Shown: positions 28,876 through 41,487, counted from the first letter of the stretch. The stretch: 64,000 nt of DNA from Streptomyces fradiae (GCF_041270065.1 NZ_CP065958.1:5642001-5706000), one strand, 5' to 3'. Program-made: numbers and translations. Notes: a model not told the origin generated them from the sequence alone.

Positions 28876-29616
28876 TCAGCCGACGCCGGCCGGGACCTTC
28901 TCGCGCGCCTTCCGCACCAGCGCGATGTACCGCTTCCAGTCCCAGTGCGGCCCCGGGTCCGTGTGGTCCGTGCCCGGCACCTCCACGTGCCCGATGATGT
29001 GCTCCCGGTCCACGGGTATCCCGTACCGGGCGCATATGTCGGCGGTCAGCCGGGCGGAGGACTCGTACATCGCCGTCGTGAAGTCCTGCGGGCGGTCGAC
29101 GAAGCCCTCGTGCTCGATGCCGATGCTGCGCTCGTTCATGTCGCGGTTGCCGGCGTGGAAGGCGACGTCGAGCTCGCGGATCATCTGGGCGATGTGCCCG
29201 TCCTTGCGCACCACGTAGTGCGCGGCGGCCCCGTGGGACGGGTCCTTGAACACCTTGAGCGCCGACCGGTAGCTGCCCTGGACGACATGGATGACGACCC
29301 GGTCGATCACGTAGTCGTCGGGGCGGTCGGCCCGCCGCCAGTTGTAGTCGGAGGCGGCCGTCCACTCGGCGCCCTTGTGGTCGAGCTCGCCCTCGACCCG
29401 CTTCTTCTCCATGCCGGGCAGCCGCCACCACAGCCGGCCCAGCTCGTCGCGGGCGAAGACGGCGGCGCCGGCGACGGCGACCGCGCCGCCGAGCAGGACC
29501 GCCCGCCGCGTGGCCCCGCCCTTCTTCCCCGCCCCGCCCTTCTTCCCCGCCCCGCCCTTCTTCCCCGCGGCTCCCTTCTTCGCAGGCCGCTTCTTTCCGC
29601 TCCCCTTGTTCCCCAT
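28876..29616 (-). CDS. N-acetylmuramoyl-L-alanine amidase (Amidase_2/PGRP fold), Tat-type signal
   Basis: A 246-aa exported peptidoglycan hydrolase. Zinc ligands of the AmpD-type fold are readable: H110 in RVVIHVV, H210 in IIGHVEVPG and D220 in TDPGP, with E169 in IGIEHEGF. The N-terminal 36 residues are a Lys/Gly/Ala repeat (GKKGGAGKKGGAGKKGGA-like) coded by tandem 18-bp DNA repeats around 29517-29575, placed before a twin-arginine signal RRAVLLGGAVAVAG. This gives a very long, highly basic n-region. The ATG at 29616 lacks a clear Shine-Dalgarno. Divergent from mnmA. Confidence 0.9.
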   Translation of the reverse strand: MGNKGSGKKRPAKKGAAGKKGGAGKKGGAGKKGGATRRAVLLGGAVAVAGAAVFARDELGRLWWRLPGMEKKRVEGELDHKGAEWTAASDYNWRRADRPDDYVIDRVVIHVVQGSYRSALKVFKDPSHGAAAHYVVRKDGHIAQMIRELDVAFHAGNRDMNERSIGIEHEGFVDRPQDFTTAMYESSARLTADICARYGIPVDREHIIGHVEVPGTDHTDPGPHWDWKRYIALVRKAREKVPAGVG

Positions 29617-29677
29617 GTGATCGACAACGCTTACTCCCGCGATCCCGGTTCCCGGCGCCCCGTACCCTGGTAGGGCT

Positions 29678-30820
29678 ATGACTGAGACCTCGCCGCAGCG
29701 CCCCGACCCCCGACCCCTCCGGGTCCTCGCCGCCATGTCCGGCGGAGTGGACTCCGCCGTCGCCGCCGCCCGCGCCGCGGAGGCCGGTCACGACGTCACC
29801 GGCGTGCACCTGGCCCTCTCCGCGAACCCGCAGTCGTTCCGTACCGGCGCGCGGGGCTGCTGCACCATCGAGGACTCGCGCGACGCCCGGCGCGCCGCCG
29901 ACGTCATCGGCATCCCCTTCTACGTGTGGGACCTCGCCGAGCGCTTCCGCGAGGACGTCGTGGACGACTTCGTCGCCGAGTACGAGGCGGGCCGCACGCC
30001 CAACCCGTGCCTGCGCTGCAACGAGAAGATCAAGTTCGCCGCGCTGCTCGACAAGGCCCTCGCGCTCGGCTTCGACGCCGTCTGCACCGGCCACTACGCG
30101 ACCGTCGTCCTGAACGAGGACGGCACCCGAGAGCTGCACCGGGCCTCCGACATGGCCAAGGACCAGTCGTACGTGCTCGGCGTGCTCGACGAGAAGCAGC
30201 TGGCGCACGCCATGTTCCCGCTCGGCGACACCCTCACCACCAAGGACGAGATCCGGGCGGAGGCGGAGCGGCGCGGCCTCGCGGTCGCGAAGAAGCCCGA
30301 CAGCCACGACATCTGCTTCATTGCCGACGGCGACACCCAGGGCTTCCTCGCCTCCCGCCTCGGCACGGCGGAGGGCGACATCGTCGACGAGTCCGGTACG
30401 AAGGTGGGCACCCACGAGGGCGCGTACGGCTTCACCATCGGCCAGCGCAAGGGCCTGCGCATCGGGCACCCCGCCCCGGACGGCAAGCCGCGCTACGTCC
30501 TCGACATCTCGCCCGTGAACAACACGGTCACCGTCGGCCCCGCCGAGGCCCTCGACGTCACCGCCCTCACCGCCATCAAGCCCCGCTGGTGCGGCGCCGC
30601 CGCCGAGGGCCCCGGCCGCTACACCGCCCAGCTGCGCGCCCACGGCGACGAGACCCCGGTGAGCGCGACCCTGGCCGACGGCGAGCTGTCCGTCACCTTC
30701 GACGAGCCGGTCCGGGGCGTGGCCCCGGGCCAGGCGATCGTGCTGTACGACGGCACGCGGGTGGTCGGCTCGGCGACCATCGCCACGACGGTACGGAGGA
30801 CGGCGCCGGCGACTGTCTGA
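29678..30820 (+). CDS. mnmA: tRNA 2-thiouridine(34) synthase MnmA
   Basis: A 380-aa tRNA-specific thiouridylase that adenylates U34 of Glu, Gln and Lys tRNAs and replaces its oxygen with sulfur. PP-loop [13 protein letters not shown] (19-31). Catalytic Cys C114 in [10 protein letters not shown] and persulfide Cys C213 in [10 protein letters not shown]. The C-terminal beta domain is complete. TACCCT at 29661-29666 lies nine bases before the ATG and suggests a leaderless mRNA. Sulfur probably comes from the nearby cysteine desulfurase. Confidence 0.97.
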   Translation: MTETSPQRPDPRPLRVLAAMSGGVDSAVAAARAAEAGHDVTGVHLALSANPQSFRTGARGCCTIEDSRDARRAADVIGIPFYVWDLAERFREDVVDDFVAEYEAGRTPNPCLRCNEKIKFAALLDKALALGFDAVCTGHYATVVLNEDGTRELHRASDMAKDQSYVLGVLDEKQLAHAMFPLGDTLTTKDEIRAEAERRGLAVAKKPDSHDICFIADGDTQGFLASRLGTAEGDIVDESGTKVGTHEGAYGFTIGQRKGLRIGHPAPDGKPRYVLDISPVNNTVTVGPAEALDVTALTAIKPRWCGAAAEGPGRYTAQLRAHGDETPVSATLADGELSVTFDEPVRGVAPGQAIVLYDGTRVVGSATIATTVRRTAPATV

Positions 30821-30849
30821 GGCCCGGCGCCTGATCGCCCAGGGCCGCC

Positions 30850-31659
30850 TCAGGTCCCGGCCGGCTCCTCCGCGCGGCACTCGTCCAGGAACCCCGCCAG
30901 GACCGGCGCGAGCACGTGCGGCGCCACCTGGTGGGTCTGGCCGGTCAGCGTGCGGTGCCGGCCGCGCGGGACCGCCGCCGCCACCGAACGGGCCACCCGC
31001 CGCGTCCACGACGGGCTCGCCCCGCCGTCGACCACCAGCACGCGCGCGTGCACCCGGCCGAGGCGCGCCGCCGGCACCGCGCCGTCGCCCACCACCGCGT
31101 CGTCGTACGCCAGGGTGTGCGCCAGCGCCTCCAGGGCCGGGCGCGGCCGCGCCGGGCCGATGGCCTCCGCCCCCTCGGCGAGGAACGCGTCCAGCGCCGC
31201 GCCCCGCTGCCCCCGGTCGAGCAGCGCCCGCACCCGGCTCCGCCGGGCCGCCGCCTCAGGGCCGTACGGCGGCTCGTACACCGACACCGGCCCGACCGGC
31301 ACCCCCGCCGCGGCCGCCGCCAGCGCGAGCGCGCCGCCGCAGGCCGTCCCGTGCACCGCCGCTGTACCCGCCGCGCCGCCCACCGCGTCGACGAGCGCCG
31401 CCAGGTCGGCGATCTCCCGCTCCACCGCGTACGGCGCGGTGTCCCCGCTGGCGCCCCGCCCGCGCCGGTCGTACGCCACCACCGAATAGCGCCGCGCGAG
31501 CAGCCCGGCCAGCGCCCGCTCGCCGCCGGCCGTCCCGAGCGCCCCGCTCACCAGGATCACCGGCGGCCCGTCCCCGTACCGCTCATAGGCGATCCGCGTC
31601 CCGTCCTGCGACCTGACAAGTCCCCGGGCCCCGCACCGCGTCGTCTTCACCTCGTCCAT
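30850..31659 (-). CDS. Alpha/beta-hydrolase fold protein without the nucleophile serine
   Basis: A 269-aa protein with the fold pattern IAYERYGDGPPVILVSGALG, then YDRRGRGASGDT. The nucleophile elbow, expected as G-x-S-x-G, reads HGTACGGAL, so Ala occupies the Ser position and a Cys follows it. The later Asp (VLVVDGGAS) and His (TGQTHQVAPH) positions are kept. It may be a non-catalytic binding protein, or Cys may serve another role. Cytoplasmic; no signal peptide. The ATG at 31659 has no ribosome site. It is convergent with mnmA and upstream of the divergent LOG gene. Confidence 0.82.
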   Translation of the reverse strand: MDEVKTTRCGARGLVRSQDGTRIAYERYGDGPPVILVSGALGTAGGERALAGLLARRYSVVAYDRRGRGASGDTAPYAVEREIADLAALVDAVGGAAGTAAVHGTACGGALALAAAAAGVPVGPVSVYEPPYGPEAAARRSRVRALLDRGQRGAALDAFLAEGAEAIGPARPRPALEALAHTLAYDDAVVGDGAVPAARLGRVHARVLVVDGGASPSWTRRVARSVAAAVPRGRHRTLTGQTHQVAPHVLAPVLAGFLDECRAEEPAGT

Positions 31660-31744
31660 GGAAGGGCAGACCGGCGCCGTCCGCGGAACTCATCGCTCCC
31701 GGCGGGAACTTCCGGAAAAAATTCTCGCTGTCGGTGCGAGCGCC

Positions 31745-31757
31745 TACGGTGGAGCGC
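31745..31757 (+). promoter_or_regulatory. Leaderless -10 box of the LOG-family gene
   Basis: TACGGT at 31745-31750 is seven bases before the ATG at 31758. GGTGGAG overlaps it but would be too close to the ATG for a normal ribosome site. Confidence 0.4.
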
Positions 31758-32294
31758 ATGAACATCTGCGTCTTCCTCTCCGCCGCCGACCTCGACGAGC
31801 GCTACACCACCCCCGCCCGCGACTTCGCCACCCGCCTCGGCAAGGCGGGCCACACCCTCGTCTGGGGCGGCTCCGACACCGGCCTGATGAAGGTCGTTGC
31901 GGACGGCGTCGCGGAGGCCGGTGGCCGACTGGTCGGCGTCTCGGTGGACTTCCTGGCCGCCAAGGCCCGCCCGGTCGCCGACGAGATGCTCATCACCAAG
32001 GACCTCGCCGAGCGCAAGGCCCTCCTCCTCGCCAGGTCCGACGCGATCGTCGTCATGGTCGGCGGCACCGGCACCCTCGACGAGGCCACCGAGATCCTCG
32101 AACTCAAGAAGCACGCCAAGCACACCAAGCCCGTCGTCCTCCTCAACACGGCCGGCTTCTACGACGGCCTGAAGACCCAGTTCCGCCGCATGGAGGCCGA
32201 GGGCTTCCTGCCGATCCCGCTGAGCGACCTGGTCTTCTTCGCGGAGGACGGTGCGGCGGCCCTCGCGTACCTGGAGGAGACCGTGATGCGTTGA
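31758..32294 (+). CDS. LOG-family protein (nucleotide 5'-monophosphate phosphoribohydrolase)
   Basis: A 178-aa Rossmann-like protein formerly called lysine decarboxylase-like. Motifs GGSDTGLM (37-44), ERK (R87) and GGTGTLDE (102-109, with catalytic-type E109) match LOG phosphoribohydrolases, which release free bases such as cytokinins or adenine from nucleotides. The usual Pro before GGxGT is Val101 here. The first ATG with good family alignment, 31758, is used. It stands alone; the downstream spacer (32295-32477) holds the promoter of the next operon. Confidence 0.88.
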   Translation: MNICVFLSAADLDERYTTPARDFATRLGKAGHTLVWGGSDTGLMKVVADGVAEAGGRLVGVSVDFLAAKARPVADEMLITKDLAERKALLLARSDAIVVMVGGTGTLDEATEILELKKHAKHTKPVVLLNTAGFYDGLKTQFRRMEAEGFLPIPLSDLVFFAEDGAAALAYLEETVMR

Positions 32295-32477
32295 GTTCGC
32301 GAACGGTCCGAAGGGCGTGCGACCTGGGCGGCATCACTCTTGTGCACTGGTCAGCGGGAGTGTTATGGCGTCGCGTCCGGATTTGCTCGAACCTCCCTTC
32401 GCGGTTGCGTATCGATGATCTTGCCTCGTTAATCTTGCCGAGCGGCGCACGCCGCAGACGGGGAAGAACGGGGGGCC
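32295..32477 (+). promoter_or_regulatory. Upstream region of the three-gene effector-like cassette
   Basis: This region is less GC rich than its surroundings. It contains a direct repeat ATCTTGCC at 32418-32425 and 32432-32439 (14-bp period), and a GCGGC/GCCGC inverted repeat at about 32442-32455. A GGGGGG ribosome site precedes the ATG at 32478. A promoter in the AT-richer 32390-32440 segment is likely but not resolved. Confidence 0.45.
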
Positions 32478-32909
32478 ATGTCGTACTCGACGCGCTGGCA
32501 GGAACTCTTCGGGCCGCTGGAAGGCGACGCCCGGATGGCCTTGGCGTCCACCGCGCCCGCGCCCGCGCCCCCGGCAGGCGGCACGGGCCCGGGGAACCTC
32601 CAGCACACCGGCGGCCCCTGGACCAGCGCCGCCGGCACCGCCGGTGACCTGCACATCAGCACCGAGACGAGCCGCGCGGCCCTCGGCCCCGGCCACGAGG
32701 GCGTGACGGCGGCCGGCGCGGGTCTGACCGCCGTCGCCGCACTCGCGCGCGTACGGAAGTCCTGGGAGGACCGACTCGCGGCGGTGCGCGACGAGTGCGA
32801 CGGGCTCGAGGGCGCTCTGCACAAGGTCGCGAAGGAGATGGGCGAGACCGACATCCAGGTCCGGGACTCCTTCGCCGGGGTCGGCGCGAAGTCGAAGGAC
32901 AGGCGATGA
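32478..32909 (+). CDS. Small helical protein, possible ESX/WXG100-like partner
   Basis: 143 aa. Residues 1-50 are Pro/Ala/Gly-rich. Residues 55-140 are strongly helical with one central Trp (SWEDRL) and a charged C-terminus (ETDIQVRDSF), the size and shape of WXG100-type or LXG-accessory proteins, although a strict WxG is missing. No signal peptide. Its stop codon overlaps the start of the next gene by 4 bp (ATGA), so the two products are made together. It is probably a chaperone or targeting partner of the hydrolase; this is inference from context, not from a recognised family. Confidence 0.7.
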   Translation: MSYSTRWQELFGPLEGDARMALASTAPAPAPPAGGTGPGNLQHTGGPWTSAAGTAGDLHISTETSRAALGPGHEGVTAAGAGLTAVAALARVRKSWEDRLAAVRDECDGLEGALHKVAKEMGETDIQVRDSFAGVGAKSKDRR

Positions 32910-34705
32910 CGACCGGAACCCTCACCTGGCACCAGCTTCGCGACCTGAAGCTCTCCGAATTCGAGCAGGCGGGCGACGCCTGGCACCAGGTCTCCGGCCG
33001 CTCGGACTCCGACCGGGTACGCGTCGACCGGGCGATGTCGGCCAAGCTCCGCGAGACCCAGGAGAGCGAGTCCGCGACGGCGGCCGTCGGCCGACTCCAG
33101 CGCCTCAGCCGCAATTTCTCGTACATGCACGCAGAGTGCGGGCTCGTCCGCACGGCGCTCAACGGCCTGGCCGGCGATCTCGCCGAGCCGCAGCGCCAGT
33201 TGAAGCATGCCCTCGCGGATGCCGCCGCCCAGAACCTCACCGTCCACGAGGACGGCTCGGTGAGCTATCCGGCGGCCGAGGTCGCGGACCTGACCGGCGC
33301 GAAGAAGGAGGCCCCGGGCGGCATGGTCAAGGGCAGTTCCCGCCTCCCGCTGGAACCGCCCGGCTTCGGCCCCAACGGGCAGTCGCCCGTGTATCCGGGC
33401 TACTCGGGCTTCAAGCCGCTCAACCCGAACGCGCTGAAGGCACAGGATGTGGCCGACCGTGTCGCCCGGGCCGTGCGCTCTGCGTCCGAGATCGACGCCC
33501 GATACGCGAAGACCCTGAACGGCCTCAAGGCGGAGAAGGGCCTCGACGTCACCAAGGCCACCCTGAAGGACGTCGCCGGCGACACGGCGGACGTACGGTC
33601 CGCCGCCGGCAGGTACCTCAGGGACCACGTTCCGATGGACAAGACCCCCGCCGAACGCAGGGCATGGTGGGACGCACTTCCCGAGGAGCAGCGCCGGGAG
33701 TACCTCGACATCGCGCCGGACCTGATCGGCGCGGTGGACGGCATTCCGGCCGTCGCGAGGGACGAGGCGAACCGGCGCTATCTGCCGCTGCTGATCGACG
33801 AGTTGGGCCGGAAGGACGACGGCGACTCCGCGACCAAGCTCGACGCGCTGCGCATGATCCGGGACAAGCTGAACAAGCCGAGCGACCCGCCGATGTTCCT
33901 GCTGGGCATCGGGGACGAGGGGAATGGGCGCGCGATCGTGGCGTACGGCAACCCGGACACGTCGAAGAATGTGTCGGCGTACGTGCCCGGGCTGGCGACC
34001 ACTCTCGACAAGGAGTTCGTCAAGGACACGATGAAGCGGGCCAAGGACACGGCTGTCGGCGCGCGTGATGTGGATCCCTCCAGCGCGGCGATCGTCTGGC
34101 TCGGCTACGACGCTCCGAACTTCGCGCAGGTCGTGTCCACGAGCAATGCGGAGAAGGGCGCGCCCGCCTACAACGCGTTCATGGCAGGCCTGGAGGCCAC
34201 GAACCAGAACAAGGACCCCCACCTGACCGCCATCGGACACTCCTATGGTTCGCTCACCGTGGGCACCGCGGCACGGCAGTCCGGCGGGATCCCAGGCGTG
34301 GACGACATCGTTCTGCTCGGCAGTCCTGGTGTCGGCGTGGACCGGGCCGAGGACCTGGGCGTAGGCCGGGGACACGTATTCGTGGGTGCGGCGGACAACG
34401 ATCCCGTGACCCACCTTCCGAAACCGGCCGAGGCATTGGCCGGATTGCCGTTGACGGGTACGACCGCCGCCGTGGTCGCTCCCAGGCTCACCGACCACCT
34501 CTACTTCGGCCAGGATCCGGCCAGTGAAGGCTTCGGAGCCCGTCGCTTCAGGGTCGATGACGGGCCCGCCCCCGCTCTCGAACTGGGGGGCTTCGACGCC
34601 CACTCCCAGTACTTCACACCGGAACTGGACCCGGAGTCCGCGAACAACATCGCCCAGATCGTCGGTGGGGCGCCTGAGAACATCACCACGGAGGAGTACC
34701 GATGA
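32906..34705 (+). CDS. Alpha/beta hydrolase (DUF1023-like) with helical N-terminal domain, candidate type VII effector
   Basis: 599 aa. A helical N-terminal region (1-110) is followed by a Pro/Gly linker (130-175), a second helical segment with the DUF1023 signature (AWWDALPEEQRREYL, then IGAVDGIPAVARDEANR, about 253-291) and a C-terminal hydrolase domain. The nucleophile is S446 in IGHSYGSL, with D497/D499 (AADNDP) and H566 (FDAHSQYF) completing a triad. The domain is common in actinobacteria and often linked to WXG proteins. No Sec signal is present. It overlaps both flanking genes by 4 bp. Lipase, esterase or peptidase activity cannot be told apart from sequence. Confidence 0.85.
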   Translation: MTTGTLTWHQLRDLKLSEFEQAGDAWHQVSGRSDSDRVRVDRAMSAKLRETQESESATAAVGRLQRLSRNFSYMHAECGLVRTALNGLAGDLAEPQRQLKHALADAAAQNLTVHEDGSVSYPAAEVADLTGAKKEAPGGMVKGSSRLPLEPPGFGPNGQSPVYPGYSGFKPLNPNALKAQDVADRVARAVRSASEIDARYAKTLNGLKAEKGLDVTKATLKDVAGDTADVRSAAGRYLRDHVPMDKTPAERRAWWDALPEEQRREYLDIAPDLIGAVDGIPAVARDEANRRYLPLLIDELGRKDDGDSATKLDALRMIRDKLNKPSDPPMFLLGIGDEGNGRAIVAYGNPDTSKNVSAYVPGLATTLDKEFVKDTMKRAKDTAVGARDVDPSSAAIVWLGYDAPNFAQVVSTSNAEKGAPAYNAFMAGLEATNQNKDPHLTAIGHSYGSLTVGTAARQSGGIPGVDDIVLLGSPGVGVDRAEDLGVGRGHVFVGAADNDPVTHLPKPAEALAGLPLTGTTAAVVAPRLTDHLYFGQDPASEGFGARRFRVDDGPAPALELGGFDAHSQYFTPELDPESANNIAQIVGGAPENITTEEYR

Positions 34706-35265
34706 AGCTGCCCGGCCGCGCGGCTCGTGTTGCCTTGCCCGGACTCCTGGTGGGCGCGCTACTCGCGGGTTGCGGAATTCTGAGTGGGGGAGGAGCCACG
34801 GAGAACATGAACATGCAGGATGCGGCGGACCGTGCGGACGCGATGCTCGACGCGACCATCGGAGCGGTCGTGCCGGAGATCCAGTGGACGCACCACACCT
34901 GGACCAGCGGAAGCTGCACGGTGACGCGGCGGCGGAAGGTGATGACGATCATCTCCGAACAGCGGCGGGGCAGTTTCCTCGGAGTCATCGAGCGTTTCTG
35001 GCAGAAGAGCGGCTACGAGATCACCGGTGTGAACAAGAGCAAGGCGATGCCGGCCATCTTCGCCAAGACGTCCGATGGATTCCAGCTCACCTTGAGCGTC
35101 GGCTACAAGGGCCAAGTGGTCTTCAAGGCCGACACCCCCTGCGTCGAGGAGTCCGAGGTCGCCGAACCCACCACCCCGCCCAACGGCCCCGCCTACCCCC
35201 TCGGCAAGATCCCCACCCCCAACGTCCGCTCCGACTTCTGGTCCGCTGCCGCGCCGCTTCCGTGA
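34702..35265 (+). CDS. Lipoprotein of the hydrolase cassette, candidate immunity protein
   Basis: A 187-aa secreted lipoprotein: lipobox LLAGC with C24, then a Gly/Asn-rich linker and a compact domain (about 35-150) with C72 and C147 placed to form a disulfide. The tail (150-187) is Pro-rich. No family recognised. Its ATG overlaps the stop of the hydrolase gene by 4 bp, so it is co-translated with it. Membrane-anchored lipoproteins serve as immunity proteins to secreted lipases in type VI and type VII systems, which fits this position; sequence alone does not prove it. Confidence 0.75.
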   Translation: MKLPGRAARVALPGLLVGALLAGCGILSGGGATENMNMQDAADRADAMLDATIGAVVPEIQWTHHTWTSGSCTVTRRRKVMTIISEQRRGSFLGVIERFWQKSGYEITGVNKSKAMPAIFAKTSDGFQLTLSVGYKGQVVFKADTPCVEESEVAEPTTPPNGPAYPLGKIPTPNVRSDFWSAAAPLP

Positions 35266-35284
35266 GTCCTGAGAGCATGGGCCC

Positions 35285-35974
35285 ATGGCTACTCATGTGA
35301 TCACCGGAGCCGGCTCCGGCATCGGCGCCGCCGTCGCGCGGCGGCTGCACGCGCGCGGGGACGAGCTTGTGCTGCATGTGCGGGACGCGGGGCGGGCGAA
35401 GGAGTTGGCGGCGGAGTTTCCCGGGGCGCGGACGCTCGTCGGGGACCTGGCGGATCCGGACCGGCTGTCGTGGGCGTTCTCGCACCAGACGCTGCCGGAG
35501 CGGGTCGACAGCCTGCTGCACATCGCCGGGGTCGTCGACCTCGGGCCGGTCGGGGAGCTCACCCCGAAGAGCTGGCACCATCAGCTGAACGTCAACCTGG
35601 TCGCCCCCGCCGAGCTCACCCGGCACTTCCTGCCGCAGCTGCGGGTCTCCAAGGGGCATGTGGTGTTCGTGAACTCGGGCGCCGGGCTCGCCGCGCACGC
35701 CGAGTGGGGCGCGTACGCCGCGTCCAAGCACGGGCTCAAGGCGCTCGCCGACTCCCTGCGCCACGAGGAGCACGGCAACGGGGTGCGGGTCACCTCCGTG
35801 TACCCGGGGCGGACCGCGAGCCCCATGCAGGCGAAGGTGCACCAGCAGGAGGGCAAGGAGTACGACCCTGAGCGCTGGATCGACCCCGAGTCGGTGGCGA
35901 CGACCATCGTCATGGCGCTCGACCTGCCGCGCGACGCGGAGGTCAACGACCTGACCGTGCGGCCCGGGCGCTGA
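35285..35974 (+). CDS. Short-chain dehydrogenase/reductase
   Basis: A 229-aa NAD(P)-dependent oxidoreductase of the classical SDR family. Cofactor motif TGAGSGIG (7-14), catalytic S131, Y144 and K148 (YAASK). The NAG motif is represented by IAG (80-82). Substrate unknown. The ATG at 35285 has no ribosome site and is preceded by GAGCAT six bases upstream. It begins 19 bp after the lipoprotein gene and ends 7 bp before the NLR-like gene, so read-through is possible, but its family does not tie it to either. Confidence 0.92.
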   Translation: MATHVITGAGSGIGAAVARRLHARGDELVLHVRDAGRAKELAAEFPGARTLVGDLADPDRLSWAFSHQTLPERVDSLLHIAGVVDLGPVGELTPKSWHHQLNVNLVAPAELTRHFLPQLRVSKGHVVFVNSGAGLAAHAEWGAYAASKHGLKALADSLRHEEHGNGVRVTSVYPGRTASPMQAKVHQQEGKEYDPERWIDPESVATTIVMALDLPRDAEVNDLTVRPGR

Positions 35975-35981
35975 CGCCGCG

Positions 35982-38140
35982 ATGACCACGGGGGCGGGTG
36001 CGGGGGCGGGCGGGAACTCGATCAGCGGCGGGACCCAGGGGACCGTCGTCCAGGCCGGGCACATCGAGAACCTGGTGGTGCATCAGACGCCGCCGCCCGC
36101 CGACGAGGTGACCGTCGCGCCCCCGTTCGGGCGGCGCGGCACGCCCCTGCGCGGGCGCGCGGAGCTGCTCGCGCGGCTGCTCGACGCCTCCGGCACACAC
36201 GTCCTGTACGGGCTCGGCGGCGTCGGCAAGACCAGCCTCGCCCTGGCGGCCGCCGACGTGCTCGCGCGCCGCGGCGCCCCCGTGTGGTGGGTGGCCGCGC
36301 AGGACGCCGGGCGGCTCGCGGGCGGGCTGCGGGCGGTCGCCCGCCGGGTCGGCGTCCGCGAGGACGAGCTGGCGAGCGGCCAGACCGCCGACCTGCTGTG
36401 GGAACGCCTCGCCGCCCTGCCCGGCCCCTGGCTCCTCGTCCTCGACAACGCCGACGACCTGGCCCTGCTCGACGGCCCGGGATCGCTCGCCGCCGGTACG
36501 GGCTGGGCCCGCGCGCCCCGTACGAGCGGTCTGGTCCTCGTCACCACCCGCGACGGCGACCCCGCCGCCTGGGGCGCAGGACCCGTCCTCCACCCGCTCG
36601 GCGCCCTGCCCGGCCCCGAGGGCGCCCGCGTGCTCGCCGACCGCGCCGGCGAGCAGGCCGGCCCGGCGACGGACGCCGAGCTGCTCGCCGTACGCCTCGG
36701 GGGCCTGCCGCTCGCCCTGGACAGCGCCGGCCGCTACCTGGCCTCGGTCGCCGAGCGCCCCGCCTTCCTCCGTACGGACGGCGAGCCCGCCACGTACGGC
36801 GCCTATCTCGCCGCCCTCGGTACGGGAGACCTCGCCGTCGACCGCGACGGCACCCTCGCCCGGATCTGGGCCATGTCCCTGCGCCTCCTCCAGGACCGGG
36901 GCCACGCGCGCGTGGAGGACGTCCTCCGCCTCCTCGCCGGCTTCGCGGACGCGCCCGTACCGCTGCGGGTCCTCGCCCCGGGCCGCGTCGACATCCCGCC
37001 GGGCGAGCTGTGGACCTGCCTCCAGGCCCTCGACCGGCTGGGCCTGGCCTCGCTCCGTACGGACGGCGAGCCGGTGGTGACGCTCCATCCGCTGGTGCGG
37101 GACGCGTACCGGGGGGAGCGGGAGCGGCTGTCCGCGGAGGCGGCGCTGGACAGTGAGGTGCCGGAGGAGCACGGTCCGCTCTGGCCGCTGCTCGTGCCGC
37201 ACCTGCTCGACGACCTGGGGCCGGACGCGCCGGAGGACGTCTGGGCGGGCGCGGTGCTCGCCGTCCGCTCGCTGAACGCCCGGGGCCTGGTCGCCGAGGC
37301 GGGCACGGAGGTGGAGCGGGTGCGCCGGGGCGCCGCGGACCGGCTCGGGGACGCGCACCGGACGGTGCGGGAGGCGTGCTTCGAGCACGGCCGGGCGCTC
37401 CTGAACGCCGGCCGCGAGCGGGAAGCACTCGCCCTGCTCGGCGAACTGGCCGCCGCCGTCGGCGTCGCCGTCGGCGCGGACCGCCCGACCGCCCCGGCCC
37501 CGGCGGCGGACCCGGACCTGGACGCGCACCCGCACCCGGACGCGGCCACCGCCGCGGACCCCGCCCTCGTCCCGGCCGAGGACTCCGACCTCGTCTTCGC
37601 CCTCCAGGTCCGCAACGAGCTGGCCACCGCGCTCCAGCAGAACGGACAACTGGAGCGGGCCCGCACCGAGTACGCCGGGGCGCTGGACGGCTGCGCCCGC
37701 GCCCTGGGGCCGGACCACTGGCGCACCCTCGCCTGCCGGCACAACCTCGCGGTGTGCCTCGCCCTGCTCGGGCGCACCCAGGAGGCGCTGGCCGAGCTGG
37801 AGACCGTACGGGCGGCGGAGGCCCGCACCCTGGGCGCCGACCATCCCAACGCGCTCGTCACCCGGGAGAACCGGGCGGTCCTGCTCCTGGAGTCCGGTGA
37901 CCGGGACCTCGCACGGGCGGAGCTGGCGGCCGTGGTGGCGGCCCGGCACCGGCTCCTCGGCGCGGATCACCCGCACACGCTCTCCGCCCGTTTCAACCTC
38001 GCCCGCTGCCTCGCCCCGGCCGACGCCCTCCCCGAACTCACCGCCGTCCTCGCCGCCCGCACCCGCGTCCTTGGCCCCGGCCACCCCGTCACCGTCGCCA
38101 CCCGCGAGACCCTGGAACGGCTGGCACGTACGCTTCCCGG

Positions 38141-38144
<4 letters not shown>
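35982..38144 (+). CDS. NLR-like STAND ATPase with N-terminal amyloid-type motif and TPRs
   Basis: 720 aa. The first 35 residues hold NSISGGTQGTVVQAGHI (12-28), which resembles the RHIM-like bacterial amyloid signalling motifs (BASS) found at the N-termini of actinobacterial NLR-type proteins. The NB-ARC ATPase has Walker A GLGGVGKTS (77-85), Walker B LLVLDNADD (151-159), VLVTTRD (sensor-like) and GLPLALD. A winged-helix-like region follows, then C-terminal kinesin-light-chain-type TPRs (about 455-715, LGPDHWRTLACRHNLA, LGADHPNALVTRENRA, LGADHPHTLSARFNLA). Residues 495-530 are an acidic, low-complexity insert. No effector domain is fused. It overlaps the next gene by 4 bp. Confidence 0.85.
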
Positions 38145-41373
<3,229 letters not shown>

Positions 41374-41487
41374 CCGCGGACGGGCCCCGGAAGCTCACCC
41401 GTTCGGCGCATACCAGATCGTTAGGGGTGGCCGGGTCGCATTCGGGCAAGAGATGGAGAGCGCTGCCCGTAGCGGCCCTCCGCGGCC

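Noticed and set aside
26960..31009. A very long open frame on the minus strand spanning the WYL, cysteine desulfurase and mnmA genes
   Set aside because: It is antisense to several genes with clear catalytic motifs and translates to Arg/Gly/Val low complexity; such frames arise from strong GC bias at third positions.
36000..36110. The N-terminal part of the NLR-like gene as a misannotated start
   Set aside because: The ATG at 35982 and the following Gly-rich motif keep the same codon bias as the rest of the gene, and the motif matches known NLR N-termini, so it is kept as coding.
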